From Brachyspira intermedia PWS/A (GTDB lineage: Bacteria > Spirochaetota > Brachyspiria > Brachyspirales > Brachyspiraceae): a stretch of 64,000 nucleotides of DNA. Both the position numbers and the translations under genes were made by a program. The notes below the pieces were generated by a model that had not been told where the DNA came from, made no database searches, and saw nothing but the letters and a program-made list of their open reading frames with translations. This document shows positions 1-8,740 of this stretch, piece by piece; position 1 is the first letter of the stretch; each line of letters begins with the position of its first letter. The DNA lies in the NCBI RefSeq assembly GCF_000223215.1, contig NC_017243.1, forward strand, positions 2,666,001 to 2,730,000, in the 5' to 3' direction.

Positions 1-8
1 ATGACTCT

Positions 9-533
9 TTAACTAAGTTTTGATTTTTTTATTCTCATATAATTAATTCTTCTAGGTTCAAGTATAGCATTATATATTATAGCATTCTTTATATCTAATG
101 AAGATAACATATGATTAACTTGTCTTTTATTTTCTGATGTTCTAATATTATTAAAATCACTGCTGACTGTTTCTTCTTTTATAGCATTAATTTGTGACAT
201 TTTAGAATTATATTTTTCTTGAAGCTCTAATATTTCTCTGTCATTATTTGAAGTTTCATAACTACTAGTATACACTTCTTCTCTTTTTGTATTTTCTCTG
301 AGAACTTCTTCATTATAATTCTTTAAATTTTTAATATTTCTTTGTAATTCTTTAAATATTTGTTCTTCATTTTTATTATCATTAAATCTTTTATTATTAA
401 CTTTTTTATTATTTTGAGTATAAGTTTTTTGTTTTGGTTTTTTGTTTTGTTTATTTCCCTTTGTTGCTTTTTGAATCAAACTTACTATACCCCATATAAC
501 GGCTATTATTAAATATATAACTAATTCACTCAT
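9..533 (-). CDS. Hypothetical protein with N-terminal membrane anchor
   Basis: A 174-residue protein of unknown function. Residues 3-20 form one hydrophobic segment, followed by a strongly basic, Lys/Asn/Gln-rich stretch (about 23-50) and then a charged region rich in Glu, Asn and Lys that is probably helical or coiled. The layout suggests a membrane-tethered protein with a cytoplasmic tail. An AAAAGG Shine-Dalgarno precedes the ATG. It lies 17 bp downstream of another tiny membrane protein (551-697) on the same strand, so the two probably form an operon. I recognise no domain; the composition (low complexity) would make homology weak. Confidence 0.7.
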   Translation of the reverse strand: MSELVIYLIIAVIWGIVSLIQKATKGNKQNKKPKQKTYTQNNKKVNNKRFNDNKNEEQIFKELQRNIKNLKNYNEEVLRENTKREEVYTSSYETSNNDREILELQEKYNSKMSQINAIKEETVSSDFNNIRTSENKRQVNHMLSSLDIKNAIIYNAILEPRRINYMRIKKSKLS

Positions 534-550
534 TTTATACCTTTTATATT

Positions 551-697
551 TTATTCTTTTGAATCATTATCTTCTTCATAATTATTATTATTTTCTTTTT
601 TATCTTTATTTGCTCTACTATTTACAATTCTAGTTGTTATAGAATACACAGCCAGTAATATAAATCCAATAAGAAGCAGTAAATTTATATTAGACAT
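551..697 (-). CDS. Small membrane protein, 48 aa
   Basis: A 48-residue ORF read on the minus strand. It has a hydrophobic N-terminal segment (about residues 4-20, INLLLLIGFILLAVYSI) followed by a basic stretch and an acidic, Asn-rich tail ending in NDSKE. The AAAGAGAG sequence just upstream of the ATG is a plausible ribosome-binding site. It sits 17 bp upstream of the 9-533 gene and shares its single-pass membrane layout. No function can be assigned. A real gene is likely because of the binding site, the coherent topology and operon-like spacing. Confidence 0.55.
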   Translation of the reverse strand: MSNINLLLLIGFILLAVYSITTRIVNSRANKDKKENNNNYEEDNDSKE

Positions 698-777
698 AAA
701 AACTCTCTTTTTAATAAAATATTTTATTAGTTTAATATAAATTTATATTAATTTCAAGTTCTTTATAAAATTTAAAT

Positions 778-818
778 AATAAAAAAGGTGAAGTACTATT
801 AATAATACTTCACCTTTA
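778..818 (-). terminator. Rho-independent terminator of the flaA genes
   Basis: On the minus strand, AAAGGTGAAGTATTATTAA pairs with the following TACTTCACCTTT, giving a long stem with a small loop. A T-run (complement of the A6 at 781-786) follows. It lies 24 bp after the last flaA stop codon. Confidence 0.8.
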
Positions 819-841
819 ATATTCATTTCAACTGGTTATTA

Positions 842-1552
842 TTACCAAGTATCTAATGGGTCATCTTCTTCTCTATAAGTTTCTAAGTACATATCTGTTT
901 TAGCCATTAATTGGTCGAAATAGATATAGTATTTACCATAAGAATCTTTAGGATCAACTTTAACATGTATACCCATAAAGCTAATACCTTGTTCAACTTG
1001 ACCTCTGAATTCTTCTTGTCTTACATTAGCAGGAACTTGTACAGTAATGTTTTTCCAACCCATAAAGTTAAGAGCTTCATTACCAACAGATTGAGGTTTA
1101 CCATTTACATCGTAAATGTAGAAACTCATTTTGTTATTATGGTTACGTCCTGCTACCCAAACACTAAGTTCTTTAGTATAACCAGGTATTTTAACAGGTC
1201 TAGGAGGAGTAACAGAGAACCAAGGATAACCTGTTCTGAAGTACTCTACTTTAGCACCTAAAATATATTTATTATTTTCAGCACCTTCAGCTACAACATC
1301 AGCTGGACCGCCTTCACGACGAATAATACTAACTACACCATAATCTCTAGGCATAGAAGCTTGCCAAGTATTAGCAAATTCAAAATCATCTATTAAGTAA
1401 TTAGTGATAGCTTCAGTTACGAAATTATTACCATCTTCACCCTGATTTTGAGTAGTTTGCTCACCTGTTTGAGCCGCATCTTGGGCAAACAACAAGAATG
1501 CAACAGTTAGAATTAACATTGTTATCAAGATACTTAATCTTTTCATATTCAT
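842..1552 (-). CDS. flaA: Flagellar filament outer layer protein FlaA family
   Basis: Spirochaete FlaA proteins form the sheath around the FlaB core of the periplasmic flagella. This 236-residue protein has a Sec signal peptide (about 1-23, ending LLFAQ), a Gln/Thr/Gly-rich spacer and then the FlaA core. The core shows features shared with its upstream neighbour: YFRTGYPWFSVTPPRPVKIPG, the WVAGRNHNNKMSFYI segment, a GWKNITV strand and a C-terminal YFDQL strand. AAGGAG lies upstream of two close in-frame ATGs (1552 and 1546); I keep the first. It is 19 bp downstream of a paralogous flaA gene and ends at a terminator, so the pair forms an operon. It is shorter than classical FlaA1 (about 320 aa), suggesting a minor sheath subunit. 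Confidence 0.85.
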   Translation of the reverse strand: MNMKRLSILITMLILTVAFLLFAQDAAQTGEQTTQNQGEDGNNFVTEAITNYLIDDFEFANTWQASMPRDYGVVSIIRREGGPADVVAEGAENNKYILGAKVEYFRTGYPWFSVTPPRPVKIPGYTKELSVWVAGRNHNNKMSFYIYDVNGKPQSVGNEALNFMGWKNITVQVPANVRQEEFRGQVEQGISFMGIHVKVDPKDSYGKYYIYFDQLMAKTDMYLETYREEDDPLDTW

Positions 1553-1571
1553 TCTTCTCCTTACTTATACA

Positions 1572-2402
1572 TTATTGTTGCGCTTCTTGTGGCTGTTCTG
1601 TAGTAGTATCAGCAGTACCGCCATCTTCACCTACTACTTTAGCTCCGCCTTCTGTATATTGTTCAGAAGATCTTCCACCAACTTCCTGACCTAATGTAGT
1701 TTCAATATCAGAACCGTCATAAGCTTCTCTGAATGTATCTGTTACTGTTTGGAAGTAATCCAATAAAACTACAAAGTTATCAGCTCTTTCCTCTGGTGAT
1801 GACCAGAAACGGAAATTCATAAATCTTAAACCTTTAGCTCTAGGAACATAAGGCTCTTCTTGAGGAATGAAAGATGGTACTGCTGTACTCATATTTCTCC
1901 AACCTATATATCTTATAGATCCCAAAGGCAATGTATAAGTATAACCACGATAATCTTCAAATATCATTTCCATAGTATAGTCATAATTACCACCCCATAC
2001 CCAAACGTCGAAAGTTTGAGCTTTACCTGGTATGATTTTTTGTACTGTTGGAACTAAGTCAAAGAAGTTATAAGATTTTCTGAAAAAAGAAACACTTACT
2101 GATAATGAATTAGTTGAATTATAACTTTGGTTACCCATACCATATGGTTTTGTAGCGAACAATCTCATGTTAGGATATTTCATTACAACACCATTTTCAT
2201 TTGTTCTATCACCTCTAAACATAAAACGGCTAGCATTTGATATTGGTTGCCATTCGTCTAATGTTTCAAAGTTGTAAAGCAATCTAGTTTCCATGTAAAC
2301 ACTAGAAGTTTGTCCATAAACAGCAAATGAACATATGCTTATGAATAGACAAATGATTATGAGGTAGCGAGAAAAATCTCTCGTACTTCTATAGAATTTC
2401 AT
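1572..2402 (-). CDS. flaA: Flagellar filament outer layer protein FlaA family (paralogue)
   Basis: A 276-residue secreted protein homologous to the gene downstream. A signal peptide covers about residues 1-30 (basic n-region, LIIICLFISICSFAVYG, cleavage near GQT). The FlaA-type core contains FRKSYNFFDLVPTVQKIIPG, DVWVWGGNYDYTMEMIFED, GWRNMSTAVP and a final LLDYFQTVTDTFREAYDG segment, matching the equivalents in the 842-1552 protein. The last 45 residues are low complexity (Gly, Glu, Thr, Gln). AAGGAGAG precedes the ATG at the normal distance. First gene of a two-gene operon; probably a sheath component exported to the periplasm. Which numbered FlaA it corresponds to cannot be decided here. 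Confidence 0.85.
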   Translation of the reverse strand: MKFYRSTRDFSRYLIIICLFISICSFAVYGQTSSVYMETRLLYNFETLDEWQPISNASRFMFRGDRTNENGVVMKYPNMRLFATKPYGMGNQSYNSTNSLSVSVSFFRKSYNFFDLVPTVQKIIPGKAQTFDVWVWGGNYDYTMEMIFEDYRGYTYTLPLGSIRYIGWRNMSTAVPSFIPQEEPYVPRAKGLRFMNFRFWSSPEERADNFVVLLDYFQTVTDTFREAYDGSDIETTLGQEVGGRSSEQYTEGGAKVVGEDGGTADTTTEQPQEAQQ

Positions 2403-2618
2403 AGCGCACTCTCCTTAATATTTATAGCTAAGCAATTATATCCAATAACTTAGCACAATTATATTATAATCAACAAAAATTGTCAACTATAAAATATAAA
2501 ATTCTAATATATTATATCGATATCATAACTATATAATTTTAGTAAATATTATTAAAATTTGATTAAAAATTATATTATGTTAATATGTAAGCAAAATTTA
2601 TTAGAAAAAGACGGATAA

Positions 2619-3308
2619 ATGAGATTAAATAAATATATAGCATCTTTAAATATCGCAAGCAGAAGAGAAGCTGATAGGCTTATTCAAAATGGAAATGTTA
2701 AAGTTAATGGAATAGTAAATACAAATCCTGCTACACAAGTTGATGAAAATGATAAAATAGAATGCAGTATAGAACAATATAAAGAAGATAAAATATATAT
2801 AAAGCTAAATAAGCCTAGAGGTTATGTTGTATCATCAAATAAAAATGAAGGAAAACCTATATATAATCTTATAAAAAATGATTTTGATAATATATATCCT
2901 GTGGGAAGATTGGATAAAGACAGCAGCGGACTTATACTTCTTACTAATGATGGTGTATTTGCTAAACAAATAATAGGAGAAAATACAAACTGTGAAAAAG
3001 AGTACTATGTAAGAGTAAATGACAGTGTACCTGACGGAGCTTTGAAAAAATTAGAATATGGTATTTCATTAGACGGGCAAAAACTTAAACCTGCAAAAGT
3101 AAAAAGAGTTAATAAAAATTCATTTCATATAATATTAACAGAAGGCAAAAACAGACAGATAAGAAGAATGTGCCAGAAAATAGGTTTTGAAGTTATAATA
3201 CTTAAAAGGCTTAGAATATCCGGTATTTTATTGGGCGATCTTAAAGAAGGCTCCTTTCAAAATCTAACCAAAGAAGAAATAGACTCAATTCTAAAAAGCG
3301 AACTATAA
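2619..3308 (+). CDS. Pseudouridine synthase, RsuA/RluB/E/F family
   Basis: Isomerises a uridine in ribosomal RNA to pseudouridine. At 229 residues it has the family architecture: an N-terminal S4 RNA-binding domain (about 1-60, MRLNKYIASLNIASRREADR) and a catalytic domain with the motif GRLDKDSSGLILLTND, whose Asp (in RLD) is the nucleophile. The conserved KLNKPRGYV and EGKNRQIRRMC motifs are also present. The overall pattern (KNRQIRRMC and a short C-terminus) fits RluF or RluB rather than RluA types, but the exact target base cannot be read from the sequence. The gene is monocistronic, divergent from flaA. Confidence 0.9.
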   Translation: MRLNKYIASLNIASRREADRLIQNGNVKVNGIVNTNPATQVDENDKIECSIEQYKEDKIYIKLNKPRGYVVSSNKNEGKPIYNLIKNDFDNIYPVGRLDKDSSGLILLTNDGVFAKQIIGENTNCEKEYYVRVNDSVPDGALKKLEYGISLDGQKLKPAKVKRVNKNSFHIILTEGKNRQIRRMCQKIGFEVIILKRLRISGILLGDLKEGSFQNLTKEEIDSILKSEL

Positions 3309-3390
3309 TTATATTTTAGTCAAATTATAACAACTATATATCATTGAATAACTCTAGTATATGTATATAATTAATATATAGGAGTTTATT

Positions 3391-4017
3391 ATGATTGAAA
3401 TAGCAATGGCAGTTTCTATTTTATCAATTATCATTTTATTTTTGATATTCTTATCTAAAAAACAAAAAGATTCAAGTAGTAAAAAAGATGATGATAATCA
3501 AGTTAATAATAGTGATAAATACATATTCAATAAAATAACAGATCAAAGATTAAAATACATAGAAAGCGGAAATATAAAAACAAAAAAAGTTATGAATATA
3601 GAAGAAAATAAAATCTTTTATTCTATGGTGAAAATACTTAACAATTACAATATCAATCCTCAAGTGTCATTCAGAGCATTTTTAAAAGGAGAAGAAGATA
3701 CTGAAACTTGGAAAACTTTCAGAGATTTTTACTGTGATTTTTTAGTAACATACAAGAAAGGAAGTAAAATAAATGAACCTGTTGCTGTTATAGAATACCA
3801 TGGAGGAGGACATTTCGGAGATACTGAAAATCAAAAAAAGAAAGTAGAAAATAATGATTATGTAAGAGAAAAACTTTTTAATAAAATAGGACTTAAATAT
3901 TTTATAATAAAAGACTATGACATAAAAATGAAATCAGGATTAATAGAGGAAGAGAAACTAAACTTATTTCTTAATGATATTAATAACATTTTATCTAATG
4001 AATTAAAACAAAATTAA
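3391..4017 (+). CDS. Membrane-anchored DUF2726-type nuclease-fold protein
   Basis: A 208-residue protein with one N-terminal transmembrane segment (about 4-22), a charged linker (24-45) and a C-terminal domain resembling DUF2726, a family with a restriction-endonuclease-like (PD-(D/E)xK) fold. The visible core is DFYCDFLVTYKKG followed by PVAVIEYHGGGHFG, then an alternating basic helix and a GLKYFIIKDYDI strand, matching the D...E-x-x arrangement of the fold. The last catalytic Lys is not obvious, so activity is uncertain. GGAG lies upstream of the ATG. It is the first of a tandem duplicate pair, 10 bp from the next gene. Confidence 0.65.
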   Translation: MIEIAMAVSILSIIILFLIFLSKKQKDSSSKKDDDNQVNNSDKYIFNKITDQRLKYIESGNIKTKKVMNIEENKIFYSMVKILNNYNINPQVSFRAFLKGEEDTETWKTFRDFYCDFLVTYKKGSKINEPVAVIEYHGGGHFGDTENQKKKVENNDYVREKLFNKIGLKYFIIKDYDIKMKSGLIEEEKLNLFLNDINNILSNELKQN

Positions 4018-4027
4018 AGGAAAATAT

Positions 4028-4651
4028 ATGGCTATTATTGCATTAGTACTAATATTATTTTCAATATTATTTTTATTATCTAAATCCAATTATAAACAAG
4101 GGTACTATAAAGGGTACTATAGAAGAAATAAATATTATAAAAGACATAAAAAAACAGAAGCAGAAAGAATACAGGATATAACAGAACAAAGACTATCAAA
4201 CATGGAAACAGGCAATATATCAATAAAAAAAATTATGAACATAGAAGAAACAAAGATTTTTTATTCTATGCTTAATATATTTAAAGATTATAATATTTAT
4301 AAGCAGGTATCATTCAAAGCATTTTTAGATGCTGAAGAAGATACTGATGTATGGAGAAGCTTCAGAGATTTTTACTGCGATTTTTTAATAACATACAAAA
4401 AAGGAAATAAAATAAATGAGCCTATTGCCGTAATAGAATATGACGGAGCAGGACATTTCGGTAATACTGAAGATATGAAAGAAAGAATAAAAAACAATGA
4501 TATGATAAAAGAGCTGTTAATTAATAAGGCCGGAATGCAGTATTTCATTATAAAAGAGAATGATATAAAAATAGATTCAAAATTTATAGACGATAAAAAA
4601 TTAGAAAGCTGCTTATCTGATATAATGAACTCAATAAAAAATGATAACTAA
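4028..4651 (+). CDS. Membrane-anchored DUF2726-type protein, tandem paralogue
   Basis: A 207-residue paralogue of the gene immediately upstream, with the same layout: one transmembrane segment (2-18), a Tyr/Lys-rich linker (KQGYYKGYYRRNKYYKR) and the nuclease-like domain (SFRDFYCDFLITYKKG, PIAVIEYDGAGHFG, GMQYFIIKENDI). In this copy the acidic pair EYD occupies the catalytic-looking strand where the first copy has EYH, so this copy looks nearer to a canonical E-x-D/K active site. AAGGAAAAT precedes the ATG; the gene starts 10 bp after the previous stop, so both are co-transcribed, and a strong terminator overlaps its end. Function is unknown. Confidence 0.65.
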   Translation: MAIIALVLILFSILFLLSKSNYKQGYYKGYYRRNKYYKRHKKTEAERIQDITEQRLSNMETGNISIKKIMNIEETKIFYSMLNIFKDYNIYKQVSFKAFLDAEEDTDVWRSFRDFYCDFLITYKKGNKINEPIAVIEYDGAGHFGNTEDMKERIKNNDMIKELLINKAGMQYFIIKENDIKIDSKFIDDKKLESCLSDIMNSIKNDN

Positions 4652-4690
4652 TTCTATATAAATAAAAATTAGTTATCATTTTATAAATTT
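4640..4690 (+). terminator. Rho-independent terminator after the DUF2726 pair
   Basis: A perfect 14-bp inverted repeat, AATGATAACTAATT (4640-4653) and AATTAGTTATCATT (4667-4680), with a 13-nt loop and a T-rich tail. The stop codon of the upstream gene lies inside the first arm. Confidence 0.8.
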
Positions 4691-4756
4691 TATTAATCTT
4701 TATTAGACTTGTTTCAAAACTAAAATAATAAATATTTACACTGTTTAATTTTAAGT

Positions 4757-4900
4757 GCTTTTTATTTTTGTAGTTGGGGCTTTGCTGCGAAGCACACATA
4801 CGTGCCAAACCCCACTTCTTTTGCGACCGAAGGAAGTACCTGTGGTATTGGCACAGGCGAAGCCCGCCTACGGCGAGAAGCAAAAAGACTGCAATTTATC
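4757..4900. repeat. GC-rich structured intergenic element
   Basis: About 140 bp of distinctly higher GC than its surroundings, in the 350-bp gap before the RNase R gene. It contains several small inverted repeats: CCTGTG/CACAGG (4840-4858), CGCC TAC GGCG (about 4866-4876), CTTC/GAAG (near 4818-4835) and TTGGGG/CCCCA. Base composition so unlike the neighbours suggests an inserted dispersed element or a structured RNA. Open frames across it on the minus strand look like artefacts of the higher GC. No second copy exists in this window. Confidence 0.45.
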
Positions 4901-5001
4901 ACAAAAGCATAGATTATACAGAATATAAAATATAATACCTTCTTAAAATTATGCTGAAAATTTTTCAACTAATATTGTTAAATAGTTTTAAAATAAGTCT
5001 A

Positions 5002-6741
5002 TTATAAAGAGAAAAATATTTTTCCGTTTTCAACATTAGAGCTGGCAACTAAAACTTTTACTCTATCACCCAACTCATAAGCCTTTACTTTATCAACATA
5101 TACGCTTTGCATATCCTGATAAAATCTATAATTAGAACCCACATAAGTAGCCTCAATAAAACCTTCTATTTCCAAACCTTCTATCTCAACATATATTCCC
5201 TTTTGAGTTATAGAACTAACCGCTCCATAATACTCATCACCGAGTCTATCTTTCATGTATCTTGCTGCTTTTATTTGAATGAGATATTTTTCAGCCTTCT
5301 TTGAAGTTTTATCAAGCAGAGATAAACTTTCAATAGAATCCTTACATATATTTTTTAATTTTTCATTTATTACATCTTTATTAGATAAAATAGTATCTTT
5401 AACTATTCTATGAATGAGTAAGTCTGCATATCTCCTTATAGGCGAAGTGAAATAAGTATAATAATCAAGTCCCAAACCAAAATGGCTCTTATTAACTATA
5501 CTGTAAGATGAAGGAGTCATAGAACGAAGAAGTACAGGTATAAGCAAATTTTCTTCAGGTTTTCCTTTCACATTATCAATGAATCCTTTTATATCATAAG
5601 TTTTATCAGGATTTTCTTTTAAATTATAACCTTTAGTATGTGCAAGTATTTTAAAATTATTGAATCTGTATTCATCAGGAAGTCCATGATAGCGGAATAT
5701 AACTCCATCATAACTTGATAATTTTTCAGCTATTTGACTATTAGCAAGAAGCATTAATTCTTCTATTATAGCCATAGATTCTTTTTTTTCTTCTGCATAA
5801 AACTCTATAGGCATACCTTCATCATTGAGAACTATTTTTATATCCTGATTTTCAAACTCTACTCCCCTGCCCTCTTTTCTTTTTTTATACAAAATATTTT
5901 TTATATTTAAACCATTATCAATAAGCTCTAAAAGCCAATCCTCATCGCTTTCTTCTTTTTTTATAAGCTTTTCAGCATAATCATAAGATAATTTTCTGTC
6001 GGATCTTATAACGCTTTTACATACAGATGAAGATAATATTTCACCTTCATTATTTATATCAAAAATAAAAGTAATGGCAAATCTATCCTCATTTTCATTT
6101 AAAGAAATTATATTATTAGACAAAACTTCAGGAAACATATTATAAACTGTATCAATCAAATAAGTAGAATTTCCTCTTGCCCTAGCCTCTAAATCCAAAG
6201 GAGAATCAAGCTCTATAAAATGGCTTACATCAGAAATATGAACATACACTTTATAATTATCAGTTTTTTCTATACTGAAAGCATCGTCCAAATCTTTTGA
6301 ACTTTCACTATCTATAGTTATTGTTTTTAAATTTCTTAAATCAACTCTGTCATCTTCTATATTTGTGAAATCAGCTTTATTATTAATTTCTTCTGCCAAT
6401 TTTAAAAGCTCTTCACTGAAATCTAATTTTATATTATAAGATTTAGCTATGATCTTAGAATCTGATTTAGCATCTTTAGGATCAACATTTACCCTTACAG
6501 ATTTTACAGTTTTAGGAGCTTCCTCTTTACCTTCTAATTTATTAATATATTGTCTGCCCTCTTTTGTTACACGAAGTAAATTACCTGCTGTTTTTTCTAT
6601 ATATCCGCTGCTTATGGCTTTTCTTATCAAATTAGTAAGAGATGTTTTTTCTAAAGCTGTTTTTGAATTAAATTTTATAAATATATTATAATCCATTTGA
6701 TTTTTCATTAATTTTTTTATTAATTCTTCTGCAGTTTTCAT
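5002..6741 (-). CDS. rnr: Ribonuclease R family exoribonuclease (short form)
   Basis: A 3'-5' processive exoribonuclease of the RNB family that degrades structured RNA. Residues 1-75 look like the N-terminal winged-helix region. The RNB catalytic domain follows, with the metal-binding acidic motif TIDSESSKDLDDAFSIE (Asp146, Asp152, Asp154, Asp155 counted from a start two codons upstream) and the YYTYFTSPIRRYADLLIHR motif. An S1 domain occupies the C-terminus (about 500-579, EYYGAVSSITQKGIYVEI). At about 579 residues it is far shorter than E. coli RNase R (813); the cold-shock OB domains before RNB appear to be missing. I choose the ATG at 6741 because AGGTG lies 5 nt upstream; a GTG two codons earlier is less likely. 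Confidence 0.88.
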   Translation of the reverse strand: MKTAEELIKKLMKNQMDYNIFIKFNSKTALEKTSLTNLIRKAISSGYIEKTAGNLLRVTKEGRQYINKLEGKEEAPKTVKSVRVNVDPKDAKSDSKIIAKSYNIKLDFSEELLKLAEEINNKADFTNIEDDRVDLRNLKTITIDSESSKDLDDAFSIEKTDNYKVYVHISDVSHFIELDSPLDLEARARGNSTYLIDTVYNMFPEVLSNNIISLNENEDRFAITFIFDINNEGEILSSSVCKSVIRSDRKLSYDYAEKLIKKEESDEDWLLELIDNGLNIKNILYKKRKEGRGVEFENQDIKIVLNDEGMPIEFYAEEKKESMAIIEELMLLANSQIAEKLSSYDGVIFRYHGLPDEYRFNNFKILAHTKGYNLKENPDKTYDIKGFIDNVKGKPEENLLIPVLLRSMTPSSYSIVNKSHFGLGLDYYTYFTSPIRRYADLLIHRIVKDTILSNKDVINEKLKNICKDSIESLSLLDKTSKKAEKYLIQIKAARYMKDRLGDEYYGAVSSITQKGIYVEIEGLEIEGFIEATYVGSNYRFYQDMQSVYVDKVKAYELGDRVKVLVASSNVENGKIFFSL

Positions 6742-6908
6742 TAACACACCTTTAATTAAATTTATAAATAATAATATACTTTTTTTATACTTATTTCAAA
6801 TTAATGCTTAAAAATATAAATCTTTTAATTACTTTATATGGTAATTTTTATTTTTTAGATTATAATATATATTCAAAATGAAAATAGATAATAGAGAAGA
6901 ATAAAATT

Positions 6909-8030
6909 ATGAATGAAAATGATATAGTTTCTAAATTAACAAAAATATACGAGCAATACGGATACAAGAAAATTAAATTAAGTAAATTTGAAGATTATAA
7001 TTTATATAATAATTATAAAGATTTTCTTCAAACAGAACATATATTAACATTTATGAATTTAAATGGTAATTTGCAGTCATTAAGACCAGACGTTACATTA
7101 TCAATAGTAAAAAAAGTTTTGAAAGATAATAATAAATACACAAATAAAATTTATTATATAGAAGATATTTATAAAATAGACAGCGTTTCAAATGAATATG
7201 AGGAAATTCAGCAGGTAGGAGTGGAAATAATAGGAACTCTAAGCACATATTCAAATTTAGAAATAATCAGTATGGCAGTAGATAGTTTAAAATCTATAAA
7301 TGATGAATATATATTAGAAATATCAAGTATAGATTTTATGTTCGCTTTGATAGATGAACTTAATTTAGATGAAGATAAAAAACTAGAAATACTTAATTTT
7401 ATATACAGCAAAAATAAACATGATTTAGAAAAAACATTAATAGCTAATAATATAGATGATAAATATAAAAATAATATAATATCATTAATAGACTTATGCG
7501 GAAACTATAGAGAAATATTAAAAAAAATAGAAAGCATAATAATAAATGATAAAATGCAAAAAGCATACGATGAATTAAAAAGCCTTTCAGCTGTATTTGA
7601 AAATTATGATAACTTCGATAAAATTTTATTAGACTTTTCAATAGAAAGTAAATTAGGTTATTATAACGGAATAATTTTTAAAGGATATATAAAAGGCAAC
7701 AATGATGCTGTATTATCAGGCGGAAGATACGATAAACTTCTTGCGAAATTCAATGCTCATACACAAAATGAAAAAAATAAAAAGAATGCAATAGGTTTCG
7801 CTGTTTATATGGATAAGCTATATACAAATGACACAATAAAAAATGAATATGATTTTGATATACTTATACTATATAAAAGTGGTGATGAAAAAATTTTATT
7901 AAGCAAAGTACAAAGTTTAATAAAAGAAAATAAGAAAGTAAGAACAGATATATACAGCGATGATTATAATACAGATTATAATTACAGAGAGAAATACATA
8001 TTTGAAAATGATGCTTTAATTAATTCATAA
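6909..8030 (+). CDS. hisZ: ATP phosphoribosyltransferase regulatory subunit HisZ
   Basis: HisZ is a catalytically inactive histidyl-tRNA-synthetase-like protein that activates the short form of HisG in the first step of histidine synthesis. The 373-residue protein shows class-II synthetase core motifs: LRPDVTLSIVKKV (motif 2-like, about 58-70), LGYYNGIIFKGY and AVLSGGRYDKLLAKF (motif 3-like, about 265-295). A dedicated histidyl-tRNA synthetase would be longer with a complete anticodon-binding domain. The short hisG lies downstream on the same strand, supporting the pairing. The last 46 codons plus the terminator hairpin are repeated three more times immediately downstream (see the repeat entry), so only the first copy is part of the gene. 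Confidence 0.85.
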   Translation: MNENDIVSKLTKIYEQYGYKKIKLSKFEDYNLYNNYKDFLQTEHILTFMNLNGNLQSLRPDVTLSIVKKVLKDNNKYTNKIYYIEDIYKIDSVSNEYEEIQQVGVEIIGTLSTYSNLEIISMAVDSLKSINDEYILEISSIDFMFALIDELNLDEDKKLEILNFIYSKNKHDLEKTLIANNIDDKYKNNIISLIDLCGNYREILKKIESIIINDKMQKAYDELKSLSAVFENYDNFDKILLDFSIESKLGYYNGIIFKGYIKGNNDAVLSGGRYDKLLAKFNAHTQNEKNKKNAIGFAVYMDKLYTNDTIKNEYDFDILILYKSGDEKILLSKVQSLIKENKKVRTDIYSDDYNTDYNYREKYIFENDALINS

Positions 8031-8740
8031 AAATTGCGAATGCCTGACATTTGTAAAAATGGCAGGGATTGTAAATGAGCAATTTTTATTAGCAATAATA
8101 TAAAAATTTTATTAAGCAAAGTACAAAGTTTAATAAAAGAAAATAAGAAAGTAAGAACTGATATATACAGCGATGATTATAATACAGATTATAATTACAG
8201 AGAGAAATACATATTTGAAAATGATGCTTTAATTAATTCATAAAAATTGCGAATGCCTGACATTTGTAAAAATGGCAGGGATTGTAAATGAGCAATTTTT
8301 ATTAGCAATAATATAAAAAATTTTATTAAGTAAAGTACAAAGTTTAATAAAAGAAAATAAGAAAGTAAGAACTGATATATACAGCGATAATTATAATACA
8401 GATTATAATTACAGAGAGAAATATATATTTGAGAATGATGTTTTAATTAATTCATAAAAATTGAGAATGCCTGATATTTGTAAAAATGGCAGGGCTTGTA
8501 AATGAGCAATTTTTATTAGCAATAATATAAAAAAATTTTACTAAGCAAAGTACAAAGTTTAATAAAAGAAAATAAGAACAGATATATACAGCGATGATTA
8601 TAATACAGATTATAATTACAGAGAGAAATACATATTTGAAAATGATGCTTTAATTAATTCATAAAAATTGCAAATAACTAAGATTTAGAAGATATAAAAC
8701 AATTTTTATTAGTAATATTAATTATTAATTAGCGTTTATC
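7891..8740 (+). repeat. Four tandem copies of the hisZ 3' end plus terminator hairpin
   Basis: A unit of 213-215 bp is repeated four times. The common landmark ATTAAGYAAAGTACAAAG recurs with AAG starting at 7901, 8114, 8328 and 8543. Copy 1 is the real 3' end of hisZ. Copies 2-4 carry the same coding-like tail, stop codon and hairpin but no start. Copy 4 has an 8-bp deletion and a diverged hairpin, and single-base changes are scattered in copies 3 and 4. Accounts for the otherwise gene-free stretch from 8031 to 8728. Confidence 0.95.
8029..8092 (+). terminator. hisZ terminator hairpin (first of four copies)
   Basis: AAAAATTGC (8029-8037) pairs with GCAATTTTT (8079-8087). Inside lies a second stem, CCTGaCATT with AATGgCAGG. 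The T-run at the 3' side makes it a plausible intrinsic terminator. Equivalent hairpins recur in repeat copies 2 and 3, and in a diverged form in copy 4. Confidence 0.7.

Noticed and set aside
911-2057. Plus-strand ORFs opposite the flaA genes
   Set aside because: They are shadows in other frames, with no binding sites and no plausible domains.
4584-4968. Minus-strand ORFs across the 4757-4900 island
   Set aside because: They overlap a perfect terminator and inverted repeats, encode low-complexity basic peptides and have no binding site.
7891-8740. CRISPR array
   Set aside because: The repeat units are over 200 bp, contiguous and derived from a coding gene; there are no short repeats with unique spacers.
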